Source: Bacillota bacterium
Lineage (GTDB): Bacteria > Bacillota > Clostridia > Peptostreptococcales > Anaerovoracaceae
Reading direction: 5' to 3'
DNA length: 9,287 nt
Assembly (NCBI GenBank): GCA_016281165.1
Contig: JAEEIC010000083.1
Location: forward strand, 1 to 9,287
A program made the translations under genes and the position numbers. Under the pieces are notes generated by a model, which was not told the DNA's origin, did not search any database, and saw only the letters and a program-made list of their open reading frames with translations. This document shows positions 1-7,294 of this stretch, in pieces (position 1 is the first letter of the stretch; each line of letters starts with the position of its first letter).

Positions 1-798
1 GATGAAGACGTGCATTATGACGGTCTCGGGACCGTCCCTGTAATACAGATCGCGGTAGACGACGGTACCCATATCGCGGGGATCCCTGACGGCGACGCCG
101 GTCTCCTCGAGGCACTCGCGGACCGCCGCCCCGGCAAAGCTCTCGCCGGGCTCGGCCTTGCCCCCGGAGCCGTTGATCTTGCCCGCGCCGAAGCCTCTTT
201 TCTTCATCCCGAGCAGTATCATGCCGTCTCTTACGGGGAGCATGAGGCTGACGTGCCGTATCCGGCGCTCCCGCTCCCAGTCCTCCTTCGTGAGCCGGCC
301 GTAGAGTATGTCTTTGGTCTCTCCGATGCGGCGGATGCGCACGTCCTTAAGTGTCTTAAAATAAGTGAAGCCCAGCTTCTCGGAAACGCGCTTCGACTTC
401 TCATTGCCGTCGAAAAATCCGCAGATGACGCGCTCGAGCCCCAGATCCTCAAAGCCGTGGCGTATCAGCCTCTCCGAGGCCTCGGGGACTATGCCCTGCC
501 CCCAGCGGGGAACGCCCAGCCAAAAACCCAGCTCAGCCTCTTCGCTGCTCTGGCCCTCCCTTGTTATCAGGCTTACGCATCCGACGGGAAGGCCTGTTTC
601 CTTGAGCACTATCGCGTAGGTCCCCGGCGCGGAGAGCACCCCGCGTATGACCTCGCGGCTCTCATCGACGTCCCTGTGAGGCATCCAGCCGCAGGGAAGC
701 CCGACGAGGGGATCGCGGGCGTATCTGAAGCATTCCTCCGCGTCCGCATCTCTCCACGGCCGCAGGATCAGTCTTTCCGTTGCGAAACAGTCTCCCAT
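1..798 (-). CDS. GNAT acetyltransferase fused to MTH1-like Nudix hydrolase (C-terminus cut by window edge)
   Basis: 266 residues are visible and the frame is still open at base 1. Residues 1-170 read as a RimJ/RimL-type GNAT acetyltransferase, which would transfer acetyl from acetyl-CoA to a protein N-terminus or small amine: TERLILRPW near the start, GFWLGVPRWGQGIVPEA at 91-107 (acetyl-CoA loop region) and NEKSKRVSEKLGF at 132-144. Residues 182-266 begin a Nudix domain. The Nudix box at 213-235 matches GX5EX7REUXEEXGU in full (G213, E219, R227, E228, E231, E232, G234), with Cys in the first hydrophobic position. The preceding LLGMKKRGFGAGK segment (195-207) closely resembles human MTH1, so 8-oxo-dGTP or another oxidised nucleotide is a possible substrate; N209 aligns with the MTH1 base-binding Asn33, but MTH1 Trp32 and Phe35 are Ile and Ser. 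By comparison with MTH1, roughly 70-80 residues should be missing. The ATG at 796-798 has GGAGG at 806-810, 7 bases away. It is the third gene of the second minus-strand group. Fold assignments are secure; substrates are inferred. Confidence 0.9.
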   Translation of the reverse strand, partial: MGDCFATERLILRPWRDADAEECFRYARDPLVGLPCGWMPHRDVDESREVIRGVLSAPGTYAIVLKETGLPVGCVSLITREGQSSEEAELGFWLGVPRWGQGIVPEASERLIRHGFEDLGLERVICGFFDGNEKSKRVSEKLGFTYFKTLKDVRIRRIGETKDILYGRLTKEDWERERRIRHVSLMLPVRDGMILLGMKKRGFGAGKINGSGGKAEPGESFAGAAVRECLEETGVAVRDPRDMGTVVYRDLYYRDGPETVIMHVFI

Positions 799-837
799 CG
801 GTATACCTCCTTTGAGCCGGATCTGCCTTGCGGCGCG

Positions 838-850
838 CCCGGACACCGGG
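838..850 (-). repeat. Short GC hairpin directly after the Sel1-like gene stop
   Basis: CCCGG-TGT-CCGGG forms a perfect 5-bp stem with a 3-base loop and starts at the base immediately after the TGA at 851-853. No T-run follows, so it does not look like an intrinsic terminator. It could protect the mRNA 3' end or reduce read-through into the GNAT-Nudix gene, or be chance in GC-rich DNA. Confidence 0.35.
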
Positions 851-2782
851 TCACTTGTTGTTGTAGATCTTATCGAGAGCGTCCTGCAGGCTCTGCTGCT
901 GAAGATTCCTGAGCGCCAGCTGATCGACATATCCGGAGCTGCCGTCGTTCATCTGCACCCTTCCGCTCAGGGCGCTCACCTCGCCGTAATTGCCGTGGCT
1001 GTCCTCCACGCCGAAGGACTTGCTGTAGATGCGGTAGCGGGCGTCGACCTCGGCCTGCAGCTGGGAGACCCAGCGCTGGCGGTCCTGCTCCTCCTGCATC
1101 CTCTGGTTCTGCTCTCTGACCAGCTGGGCGTATGCCCGCTCCTGCTGCTCCGCGAGAGCGTCATGCACTTCGGCGCTGATATCGCTTATGAGCGAGAGCA
1201 GCTCGTCCGCAGCCTTTATGCCGCCGGCTTTAGCTTTCAGGGCGTATTTTCTCGCTTCATTGAGCCTGGCAGCCTTATCTTCCAGGAAGGAATAATTGGC
1301 CGAGCTCTTAACCAGGCGGACCGCTTCGTAATACTGGCAGAGAGGATCGCCGCTCTTCGCTCCTTCGTAAGAATAAAGCTCCGTCAGGTAATCTTCTCCC
1401 GAGTACGCGCCGAGATGGACCATGAAGACGTAGGCTTCGGGCATCTTGGCATCGACGCACTTTTCGCCCCAGACTATAGCGTTATGGTAATCCTTCTTCG
1501 CCATGTAGATCTTCGCTATCTTGAGCGCCTTGTCAAGATCCGTGTGTTTCTCGCAGCAGAGCAGATACACGCGCAGCAGCTGGTCCAGGCCGTCCGTCCT
1601 GACCTGTTCCCTGTCGAGCATCTCCTCGCTCAGCTGAAGAGCTCTGCTGTTCCCCAAAAGAACGAGAGGATAGAAGCTGTCGAAGGCGTCCTGATAATCT
1701 CCGTCCGAATAGCTTTGCAATCCTTCTATATAGGCTTTCTTCTGCTCCTCCCCGCGGAAGCGCTCGCAGCGCTCCTTCGCCGAAGAGCTGCCGGCCTTCT
1801 CCGCGTCCGTATAGTATTCCCAGGCCTCGCGGTAATGGACGGGATCGTCCCTGTCTTCGAGTATCGAACCGATGAGATAGAGGCCTTCGGGCTCGCCTGC
1901 CTTCGCCGCTCTTTCCCCCATATCGCGGATGACGTCCATGCGGCAGCAAAAGCCCGGCTGCTTCATCCAGTAGCGGATGGCGTCCATCATGGCTTCGGTG
2001 CTGCCGTGGGCCGCCGCCTTCTCAAGATTGTTCAGGTAATTGATCTCGCTGTATATCGTGCCCTTGGCGAGGAGCGCCATCTTAGCCGCCGCCATGTTGA
2101 GCTCGGGCTCCTTCGCGTCCCTGAATCTGGGATAGGTCTTCTTCGACCTTTCCTTCGCCTCGTCGTCCCGTTCGAGGACGTCCAGCGCCTCCTCCGCCAG
2201 CGGATGGCCCAGCTCATCGCAGAGCTTAAGCAGGGCTTCCGCCTTCTTCTCATCGGCCCCGGTACCGAAGCCGCAGGCATAGCGCTGCGCCGTCTCGAAG
2301 AGAGCGTCAGTATCGCCCTGCAGGGCGAGCTCCTGCGCGTTCTCGAAAGCCAGCGCGTTCATCTTCGCCTGATCCTGCGCGCTCAGCCAGGAGCTGTCCC
2401 TGAAGGGGATCTTCTGTCTGAGCTTATATACCGCGCCCAGGAAGCGGCGGATCTCATCGGCGTCGGGATAGACCTTGAGGATGCCGCGAAGGGCCGCGAC
2501 CGTCTTCCAGTCCGACTCGGGGTCGTTGACGTACTTTAAGACGGTCTCGTCGTCTCCTTCCTCAAGGAGCCGGGAGAACAGTTCCGCTATCCCTTCCAAT
2601 GCCTGATCGGAAGAGGCTTTATCGAGCTTCTCGAATCGCGCCATCGCGGCATCGAGCTCTGCGCGCAGATCATTTGCCCCGTTATCCTTATCTGTTTCCG
2701 GAGGATCGGACCAGAACTCATTTGCAGCCTTTTCGGCGTCTGCCGCGTTTGCGAAAAACAATTCATCAGAACTGGGACACAT
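851..2782 (-). CDS. Sel1/TPR-like repeat protein with C-terminal coiled coil, function unknown
   Basis: This 643-residue protein has no signal peptide or membrane segment, so it is probably cytosolic. The middle is an alpha-helical solenoid with degenerate Sel1-like repeats. The clearest is at 160-200 (ALFETAQRYACGFGTG, then DEKKAEALLKLCDELGHPLAEEAL). Others are visible near 298-335, 351-385, 417-455 and 478-530, each with the pattern of small residues, a paired A/G and a following KA.xW/Y-like helix. Residues 536-582 are rich in Q, E, R and A and should form a coiled coil. The final 60 residues are polar and glycine-containing (GNYG, NDGSSGYVDQ) and unrecognised. Sel1-like proteins generally act as scaffolds or adaptors, so a binding role is inferred. 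The ATG at 2780-2782 has AGGAG at 2790-2794, 7 bases away. It follows the DUF6273-like membrane gene by 42 bases, suggesting cotranscription and a shared role. The repeat class is fairly sure; the function is unknown. Confidence 0.85.
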   Translation of the reverse strand: MCPSSDELFFANAADAEKAANEFWSDPPETDKDNGANDLRAELDAAMARFEKLDKASSDQALEGIAELFSRLLEEGDDETVLKYVNDPESDWKTVAALRGILKVYPDADEIRRFLGAVYKLRQKIPFRDSSWLSAQDQAKMNALAFENAQELALQGDTDALFETAQRYACGFGTGADEKKAEALLKLCDELGHPLAEEALDVLERDDEAKERSKKTYPRFRDAKEPELNMAAAKMALLAKGTIYSEINYLNNLEKAAAHGSTEAMMDAIRYWMKQPGFCCRMDVIRDMGERAAKAGEPEGLYLIGSILEDRDDPVHYREAWEYYTDAEKAGSSSAKERCERFRGEEQKKAYIEGLQSYSDGDYQDAFDSFYPLVLLGNSRALQLSEEMLDREQVRTDGLDQLLRVYLLCCEKHTDLDKALKIAKIYMAKKDYHNAIVWGEKCVDAKMPEAYVFMVHLGAYSGEDYLTELYSYEGAKSGDPLCQYYEAVRLVKSSANYSFLEDKAARLNEARKYALKAKAGGIKAADELLSLISDISAEVHDALAEQQERAYAQLVREQNQRMQEEQDRQRWVSQLQAEVDARYRIYSKSFGVEDSHGNYGEVSALSGRVQMNDGSSGYVDQLALRNLQQQSLQDALDKIYNNK

Positions 2783-2824
2783 AGCTAGACTCCTGAAAGA
2801 TCATCTCATACGGTCCTTTGCGGA

Positions 2825-4057
2825 TCACAGGACTATGATGCCCGCGGGGCGGATCGCGAAGCCGCTGAAGGCCTTGCGGTGGCCCTTGGGATGGATGATG
2901 CCGTCCCCGTCCACATAAGCCTTCTTCGTATCCTTGTCGCCGTCGTCGCGCAGCCACCACCAGCAGTTCTCGCTGTAGTCCTCCATCTCCAGCTCGGTCT
3001 TGACCTGGATCTGCTTCATCAGCATATCCGATCCGCGGCACTGCAGGACGTTCTTCCTCAGCTGCTCGGCCTCGGCGACGCTCAGCAGGAAAAAGCCCTT
3101 CTCCTGATCGAAGAGCCTCTTCTCCCAGGGCATCAGCCAGCCGATGAACTCGTCATTTTTGAGTCTGTTGTCCAGATCGGCCTCCTCGATGTAAGCGCCC
3201 GCGGTCTCGGGAGTCGCCATAAGGGCGAGATACCTGCCTCCGCCCTGGGGACAGATCCACCAGTTCAAAGGAACGGTGTTGCGCGCGAGGTCGACGCACT
3301 GTCCGAAGCTCACGCGGAAGGGAGCGGCTTCGCCGCCCGCCTTTATCTTGTCCGCGAGAGCCCGGTATCTCTTGTCCTCAACAGCCTTCATATCCCTGAA
3401 CTCGGAATCGACAGCCTCGTATTGATGCTTCTCGGCAAAGCGGGAATACAGCTGCTCGATGAAGCTCCTGTAATCGGCCATCGAAGCGCGGTGCTCGCTG
3501 CATATCATTCCGGCCCTGCGGATCAGACCCATGCGGAAGGCTTCATCCTCATCGCGGAAAGAAGCGAGCGCTTTATCAAGTTCATTGGCATGATCGCTTT
3601 TGTTTTGCTTTTTGCTGTCCGACTGCACCTTGATATAATAGATTATCAGTCCGATCGCTATGACCGGGAATACGTATATCATCGGCTTCATCAGCAGCTT
3701 GATGAATATGGCCAGCACCAGAAGGATGATGAGGGCGATGGGGATGCCCCCTATACCGAGAGTGACCAGGCCGAAGATGCCCAGTACCACGCCGAAAGCG
3801 ATGAAGGCGTAGCCGAGCAGCTTGTCATTGCCGTGGGCGGCCATGATAAAGACGGGCTCGAGCGCCAGCAGCGCAAGGCCTGCTATAAGCGACCATATCT
3901 CATACTTGGTATCGGACTTTATCCTGCTTGTCTTCGCCGTGAGCAGGGAATCCGCCGCCTCCGCCAGCGCCTTTCCGTTGAGACCCGACCCGAGAGGATC
4001 GTCCAGCGCCTTGAGCAGCTGTTCCTTTTCCGCGTTAAAACCGTTGATATCGATCAT
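2825..4057 (-). CDS. Four-helix membrane protein with cytosolic DUF6273-like C-terminal domain
   Basis: 410 residues from the chosen start. Residues 1-52 are a charged helical N-terminus. Hydrophobic segments lie at about 53-72, 80-100, 102-122 and 126-143. A basic stretch (KVQSDSKKQNKSDH) follows the last one, so by the positive-inside rule the C-terminal two thirds should be cytosolic. Residues 155-240 are charged and helical. Residues 245-410 look like a DUF6273 domain: PLNWWICPQGGGRYLALMA (263-281), GFFLLSVAEAEQL (321-333), and the terminal signature with CWWWLRDDG (365-373), AYVDGDG (380-386) and FAIRPA (400-405). This family has a WWLR...YV..G....GVRPA pattern; its biochemical role is not established to my knowledge. 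Start choice: the ATG at 4055-4057 has GGAGG 6 bases upstream. A longer in-frame reading from TTG at 4106-4108 adds 17 residues, but its GGAGG is only 3 bases away. A promoter lies upstream, and the Sel1-like gene follows. Confidence 0.85.
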   Translation of the reverse strand: MIDINGFNAEKEQLLKALDDPLGSGLNGKALAEAADSLLTAKTSRIKSDTKYEIWSLIAGLALLALEPVFIMAAHGNDKLLGYAFIAFGVVLGIFGLVTLGIGGIPIALIILLVLAIFIKLLMKPMIYVFPVIAIGLIIYYIKVQSDSKKQNKSDHANELDKALASFRDEDEAFRMGLIRRAGMICSEHRASMADYRSFIEQLYSRFAEKHQYEAVDSEFRDMKAVEDKRYRALADKIKAGGEAAPFRVSFGQCVDLARNTVPLNWWICPQGGGRYLALMATPETAGAYIEEADLDNRLKNDEFIGWLMPWEKRLFDQEKGFFLLSVAEAEQLRKNVLQCRGSDMLMKQIQVKTELEMEDYSENCWWWLRDDGDKDTKKAYVDGDGIIHPKGHRKAFSGFAIRPAGIIVL

Positions 4058-4063
4058 TTTCTT

Positions 4064-4068
4064 CCTCC
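4064..4068 (-). promoter_or_regulatory. Ribosome binding site that sets the start of the DUF6273-like gene
   Basis: GGAGG followed by AAGAAA and then ATG (4055-4057) gives an ideal 6-base spacing. Two in-frame upstream candidates, ATG at 4091-4093 and TTG at 4106-4108, are 18 and 3 bases from the other GGAGG (4112-4116), so the downstream ATG is preferred. Confidence 0.75.
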
Positions 4069-4148
4069 ATGCGGCCAGGAAGGCCTGTTTCATCGCCGTC
4101 CCGGGCAAGTTCCTCCGCCCGCTGTGACTGACCGCTCCTTATTTGTAG

Positions 4149-4177
4149 ATTATATGATGAGATCAGGCAAAATTCAA
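4149..4177 (-). promoter_or_regulatory. Sigma-70/sigma-A type promoter for the DUF6273-Sel1-GNAT/Nudix genes
   Basis: On the minus strand a TTGAAT -35 box (4172-4177) is separated by exactly 17 bases from a perfect TATAAT -10 box (4149-4154). It lies just past the stop of the GT-like gene and about 90 bases upstream of the DUF6273-like start, so transcription should begin near 4142. It gives the second gene group its own expression, independent of the sugar operon. Confidence 0.75.
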
Positions 4178-4184
4178 TCTCATC
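4156..4184 (-). repeat. 8-bp inverted repeat across the promoter spacer, candidate operator
   Basis: GATGAGAT-N13-ATCTCATC is a perfect inverted repeat whose arms sit between the -10 and -35 boxes (4156-4163) and at the upstream edge of the -35 box (4177-4184). The upstream arm covers the TGA stop of the GT-like gene. It has few GC pairs and no T-run, so it is unlikely to be a terminator. The placement is typical of a repressor operator. The binding protein is not identifiable here. Confidence 0.5.
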
Positions 4185-5619
4185 GGCTCGTTCCCGCCGC
4201 GAGCCTCACGCATTCGTAGGCTCCGTCGTAGGCGCCCTGAGCCTTCATCTCATCGATGCGGCGGCACATGTGGGCGAAGAGGTCGGGATCGCCGATCACG
4301 CGGTCGATCATGGCGTTCATCGACTTCTCGTCGGGGCACTCGAAGGTGCCGTCCCCCGCCTCCTGCGAGCAGACCGCCCCGTAGACCTCGTGCCCGCCGA
4401 TATGCTTCATGAAGATCTTGGGAATGGGATAATAGGCCAGCTCGGAGGGCTTGGTGATGAGGACGTCGCAGCGCGGCATGAGCAGGTTCGTCGCGTACAC
4501 CGCCTCGAAGATATCGCCGCAGCAGACCGCCGTGAGGCCCTCCGCCCTTTCGCTCTTCATGCTCTTGGCGAAGCTCTTGAGGCCCTCGTAATCGTCGACG
4601 AAGCAGCGCATGGGGGTGCCCGCGAGGTCTTTGCGCAGCTTTTCGAGCACGTCCTTATGATCGCCGCAGTTGATGAAGACCGAGGCCCTGCCCGCGTTCA
4701 CGTGGGTCAGCAGGTGCTTCACCATCGAAAGGAACTGGCTGTAGCCGGCTCCGGCGCCTCCCACCGTCAGCAGAAAGCGCAGCGGCGCGGCCCCTCCCGC
4801 CCTGGCGACGCGGTCTTTGTCGTCCTCCTCCAGGTCTTTGAGCAGCTCGTGGTCGACGTAGCGCCCGACCATCCTCAGCTGGCTCTCGGGAATGCCCTTG
4901 AGGGGCGTTTTGGCAAAGCCGTTCATCATTTTGTAGCCAAGATAGGCGAAATCGGTCTGCACGGTATGCGTAGCGCCCTCGGAAAGGTGCAGGGCCATGG
5001 GCCAGTTGTCGGGGATGGCGTTGACGACGTGCGTGAAGCCGGCGTGGACGGCGGCCTGGCTGGGCCAGACGTGGGTCGCGATATAGGGGACGTCCTTGGG
5101 GAGCGAGGCCAGGATGGGGACCAGAAGCTCCGAGTTCTTCTGGTCCTTGGCGTTGTAGCTCAGCTGCCTGAAGCCCTCGCTGTTCAGAGGCTCCCAGAAG
5201 AGGCGGTTGAAGAGGAAGGACTTCTGCGAGATGCGCGAGGCCAGGGAATAGAGATCGTTCTGCTCCCTTATCATCTTCGAGCCCGTCGCCTCGAAGCCGG
5301 CCAGATCGAGCCAGTACGGCGTGAAGCCCAGGGCCTTCGCGCAGGAGGCCATGGCCATGCTTATGCGGTAGTGACCGAAGCCCATGCGTATGTTGCCGAC
5401 GATGAGGGCGTTCTCCGCCAGGGGCTCGGGCTTTTCGGAAAAGACCAGCTTCTTCGCTCCCATGAAGTCCAGGGTCCTGATATCCTCGGCCGCGAAGCGG
5501 TAATCCGCCTTTGAATCGTCTCCGTATTTCTTGATGAACTTGTTTTTTGAGGCCTCCGCCTGTCTTACGGTCTTTTCGTCTATGGGATTGCCGAAAATGA
5601 TCCTCGTTCTGTCAGTCAT
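4180..5619 (-). CDS. GT-B-like glycosyltransferase-related protein (MurG/MGDG-synthase type), function unknown
   Basis: 479 residues with no signal peptide or membrane segment. The N-terminal half contains NIRMGFGHYRISMAMA (76-91), resembling the glycine-rich G.GH..A loop that opens the acceptor domain of MurG and MGDG synthases. The C-terminal half opens with RFLLTVGGAGAG (281-292), as in the nucleotide-sugar domain of GT-B enzymes, and has CDVLITKPSELAYYPIPKIFMKHIGGHE (384-410), resembling the aD.ltKPGG.t..E donor-binding region, though the usual paired Gly is replaced by SE. From this I infer a GT-B fold and probably transfer or binding of a nucleotide sugar; donor and acceptor are unknown and loss of activity is possible. 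The ATG at 5617-5619 has AAGGAG at 5627-5632, 7 bases upstream. It is the last gene of the sugar operon, 24 bases after the alpha-galactosidase. It may instead belong to an uncharacterised DUF family that I cannot name. Confidence 0.7.
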   Translation of the reverse strand: MTDRTRIIFGNPIDEKTVRQAEASKNKFIKKYGDDSKADYRFAAEDIRTLDFMGAKKLVFSEKPEPLAENALIVGNIRMGFGHYRISMAMASCAKALGFTPYWLDLAGFEATGSKMIREQNDLYSLASRISQKSFLFNRLFWEPLNSEGFRQLSYNAKDQKNSELLVPILASLPKDVPYIATHVWPSQAAVHAGFTHVVNAIPDNWPMALHLSEGATHTVQTDFAYLGYKMMNGFAKTPLKGIPESQLRMVGRYVDHELLKDLEEDDKDRVARAGGAAPLRFLLTVGGAGAGYSQFLSMVKHLLTHVNAGRASVFINCGDHKDVLEKLRKDLAGTPMRCFVDDYEGLKSFAKSMKSERAEGLTAVCCGDIFEAVYATNLLMPRCDVLITKPSELAYYPIPKIFMKHIGGHEVYGAVCSQEAGDGTFECPDEKSMNAMIDRVIGDPDLFAHMCRRIDEMKAQGAYDGAYECVRLAAGTSR

Positions 5620-5643
5620 GTCTATGCTCCTTCGGGGCCGGCG

Positions 5644-7293
5644 TCACTCGCTCAGGATCCCCTTCTCCATGTCGTATATCATCTTTGCGCGCCTGCCGTC
5701 CAGCTCGTAATCAACGCGGACGGTATCGCCTTTCCGCTCATATGAGAGCGCCCTGCCCCCGCGGAAGAGCGCCAGGGCCCGGTCCAGAAGGGCCTTCTTT
5801 TCGGCGTCGTAGGATCCGACCTCGTCCGAGGTCATCAAAAGCGAACCGAAGAGCGCGTTTATGAGGGTCAGAGCCTTCCTCTGCTCCCTGCTGAGCCCGA
5901 TATTATCGTCCCTTAAGAGGAAGACGTCGGGATCGTTCAGGAACATATGCCCGTCCATGGGGCTCCTGAATATGGTATTGACCAGGGTGACCTTGGTCGA
6001 GACTCTTTCCGCGTGGAAGGCCCGCATGTAGAAGCTGTCGTCGAACTTCAAAGACACGTCGGGGCCGATGCGGCAGTAATCGAAGCGGCCGGCGCAGTTG
6101 GCGAGCGCCGCCCCGCAGCCGATGATGAGCCTGCCCTCCAGCTCTTCCCTGAGGAGACCGTAGGCGAACTCGCTGGTCTCGGCGCGGGTCCTGCCGGCCA
6201 GGGGCTTAAGGGAAGCCGCGTAGATGAAATCGAGCTTGAAGAGGTCGAAGCCGAGGTCTTTGTAATGCCTCAGGACCTTCCTCACGTATCCGACCGCCTC
6301 CGGGACGTTGAGATCCAAGGGACAGTCGCCGCTCCAGTTGCAGCCGGCGTAGATACGGCGGCCGTCCGCGTCTTTCGCGATCCAGTCGGGATGCTCTGCC
6401 GCCAGCCTCGACTTGTCTTCGGCGACGAGGGGAGCGAGCCAGATGCCGGCCAGCAGGCCTTTTTCGTGTATCTTTTTTATGATGGGCTCAAGGCCCCGGG
6501 GGAACTTCTTCTGATCGACGTCCAGCCAGTCGCCGACGAAGGTCTCGAAGCCGTCGTCTATCTGGAAGAGCTCGAGCCTTTCATCGGCCCTCTGAAGGGC
6601 CTTCTCCAGCAGCTGCTCGTTTATGTCCTGGTAATGATCGTACCAGGAGGTGTAGCCGAAGAGCTTTTTCGCGGGACGGGGCGTGAAGCTCTCGAAGTAC
6701 GGGGCGGGATCGTCTCCGGTCATATAGTCGAAGACCGTGAAGCTCTCGCCGGCCCTGAGGGACCTTCCCTGCACGTCGCTGTAGAGAGTGACTGTTCCTC
6801 CCTCTCTCTCGAAGTGTATGAGCAGCCAGGCGTTCGCCCCGTTGAAGCTTCCCACGAAGAAAGGCTCGCCGCCCCTGAAATGGGCCCACTCGAAGGCCGT
6901 CAGGTCGTCGGAAGCGGTCATCAGGGGGTTCTTCCATTTGGTCCTGCCGCGCCCGGCCGGAAGCGGCGGAGTCCAGAAGGCGTAGGAACCGTAGGAGCGG
7001 AAATGGAAGCGGTCCTCTATGAAATCGGGGAGCTTCGAAAGGTCGTTGAGATGCTCGCCCGGCATAAACTCCCTGGTCTCGGTCCAGGACTGAAAACCGT
7101 TGGCGACGACCGGGACGTCCGGCCTGAAGGTCACCGGCAGCTTTTCCGAAGCCCCCGCCAGGATCAGGTCCTTTTTCGCCGTCACTTTTGCGACGCGGCG
7201 CCCGCCGGGACCGTTCAGGATGGAAAAGCTGACGTTTTCGTCATCTTCTTCGGCTGTATATGTCTTTCCCGCAAGCTCGTATCTGAGTTCCAT
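5644..7293 (-). CDS. Alpha-galactosidase, glycoside hydrolase family 36 (cytoplasmic)
   Basis: 549 residues, shorter than the roughly 700-residue GH36 enzymes, with no signal peptide; it should hydrolyse terminal alpha-linked galactose from sugars brought in by the adjacent symporter. An N-terminal beta-rich domain (about 1-205) includes ANGFQSW at 64-70. The TIM barrel starts near 210 (GYTSWYDHY) and shows IDDGFE (245-250), GIWLAPL (283-289), FDLFKLDF (349-356) with probable nucleophile D355, GCGAAL (392-397), and CRIGPDVS (407-414) with probable acid/base D412. Both catalytic positions are intact. A small C-terminal beta domain follows from about 515. The ATG (7291-7293) comes one base after the symporter TGA, with AAGG 6 bases upstream, so translation is probably coupled. 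Substrate could be melibiose, raffinose-type oligosaccharides or galactose released from other glycans; the sequence does not decide. Confidence 0.92.
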   Translation of the reverse strand: MELRYELAGKTYTAEEDDENVSFSILNGPGGRRVAKVTAKKDLILAGASEKLPVTFRPDVPVVANGFQSWTETREFMPGEHLNDLSKLPDFIEDRFHFRSYGSYAFWTPPLPAGRGRTKWKNPLMTASDDLTAFEWAHFRGGEPFFVGSFNGANAWLLIHFEREGGTVTLYSDVQGRSLRAGESFTVFDYMTGDDPAPYFESFTPRPAKKLFGYTSWYDHYQDINEQLLEKALQRADERLELFQIDDGFETFVGDWLDVDQKKFPRGLEPIIKKIHEKGLLAGIWLAPLVAEDKSRLAAEHPDWIAKDADGRRIYAGCNWSGDCPLDLNVPEAVGYVRKVLRHYKDLGFDLFKLDFIYAASLKPLAGRTRAETSEFAYGLLREELEGRLIIGCGAALANCAGRFDYCRIGPDVSLKFDDSFYMRAFHAERVSTKVTLVNTIFRSPMDGHMFLNDPDVFLLRDDNIGLSREQRKALTLINALFGSLLMTSDEVGSYDAEKKALLDRALALFRGGRALSYERKGDTVRVDYELDGRRAKMIYDMEKGILSE

Positions 7294-7294
7294 A

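Noticed and set aside
10..912. 300-residue plus-strand reading frame at the left edge
   Set aside because: It lies antisense to the GNAT-Nudix gene, whose motifs are unmistakable; no domain or start signal supports the plus-strand frame.
812..2539. 575-residue plus-strand reading frame opposite the Sel1-like gene
   Set aside because: It mirrors a well-supported minus-strand gene; its Leu/Val/Arg/His-rich composition is typical of the antisense of GC-rich coding DNA, and it has no credible ribosome binding site or domain.
2825..3000. Diversity-generating retroelement variable region at the end of the DUF6273-like gene
   Set aside because: The fold is reminiscent of C-type lectin-like variable proteins, but no template repeat or reverse transcriptase is present in the window.
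3691..4108. Longer N-terminus for the DUF6273-like protein starting at TTG 4106-4108
   Set aside because: The GGAGG for that start is only 3 bases away, while the ATG at 4055-4057 has an ideal 6-base spacing.
4156..4184. Intrinsic terminator after the GT-like gene
   Set aside because: The stem is weak, the loop is 13 bases, and no T-run follows; the sequence is better explained as part of a promoter.
2879..4219. 446-residue plus-strand reading frame
   Set aside because: Antisense shadow of the DUF6273-like gene; it also runs through the promoter and lacks recognisable motifs.
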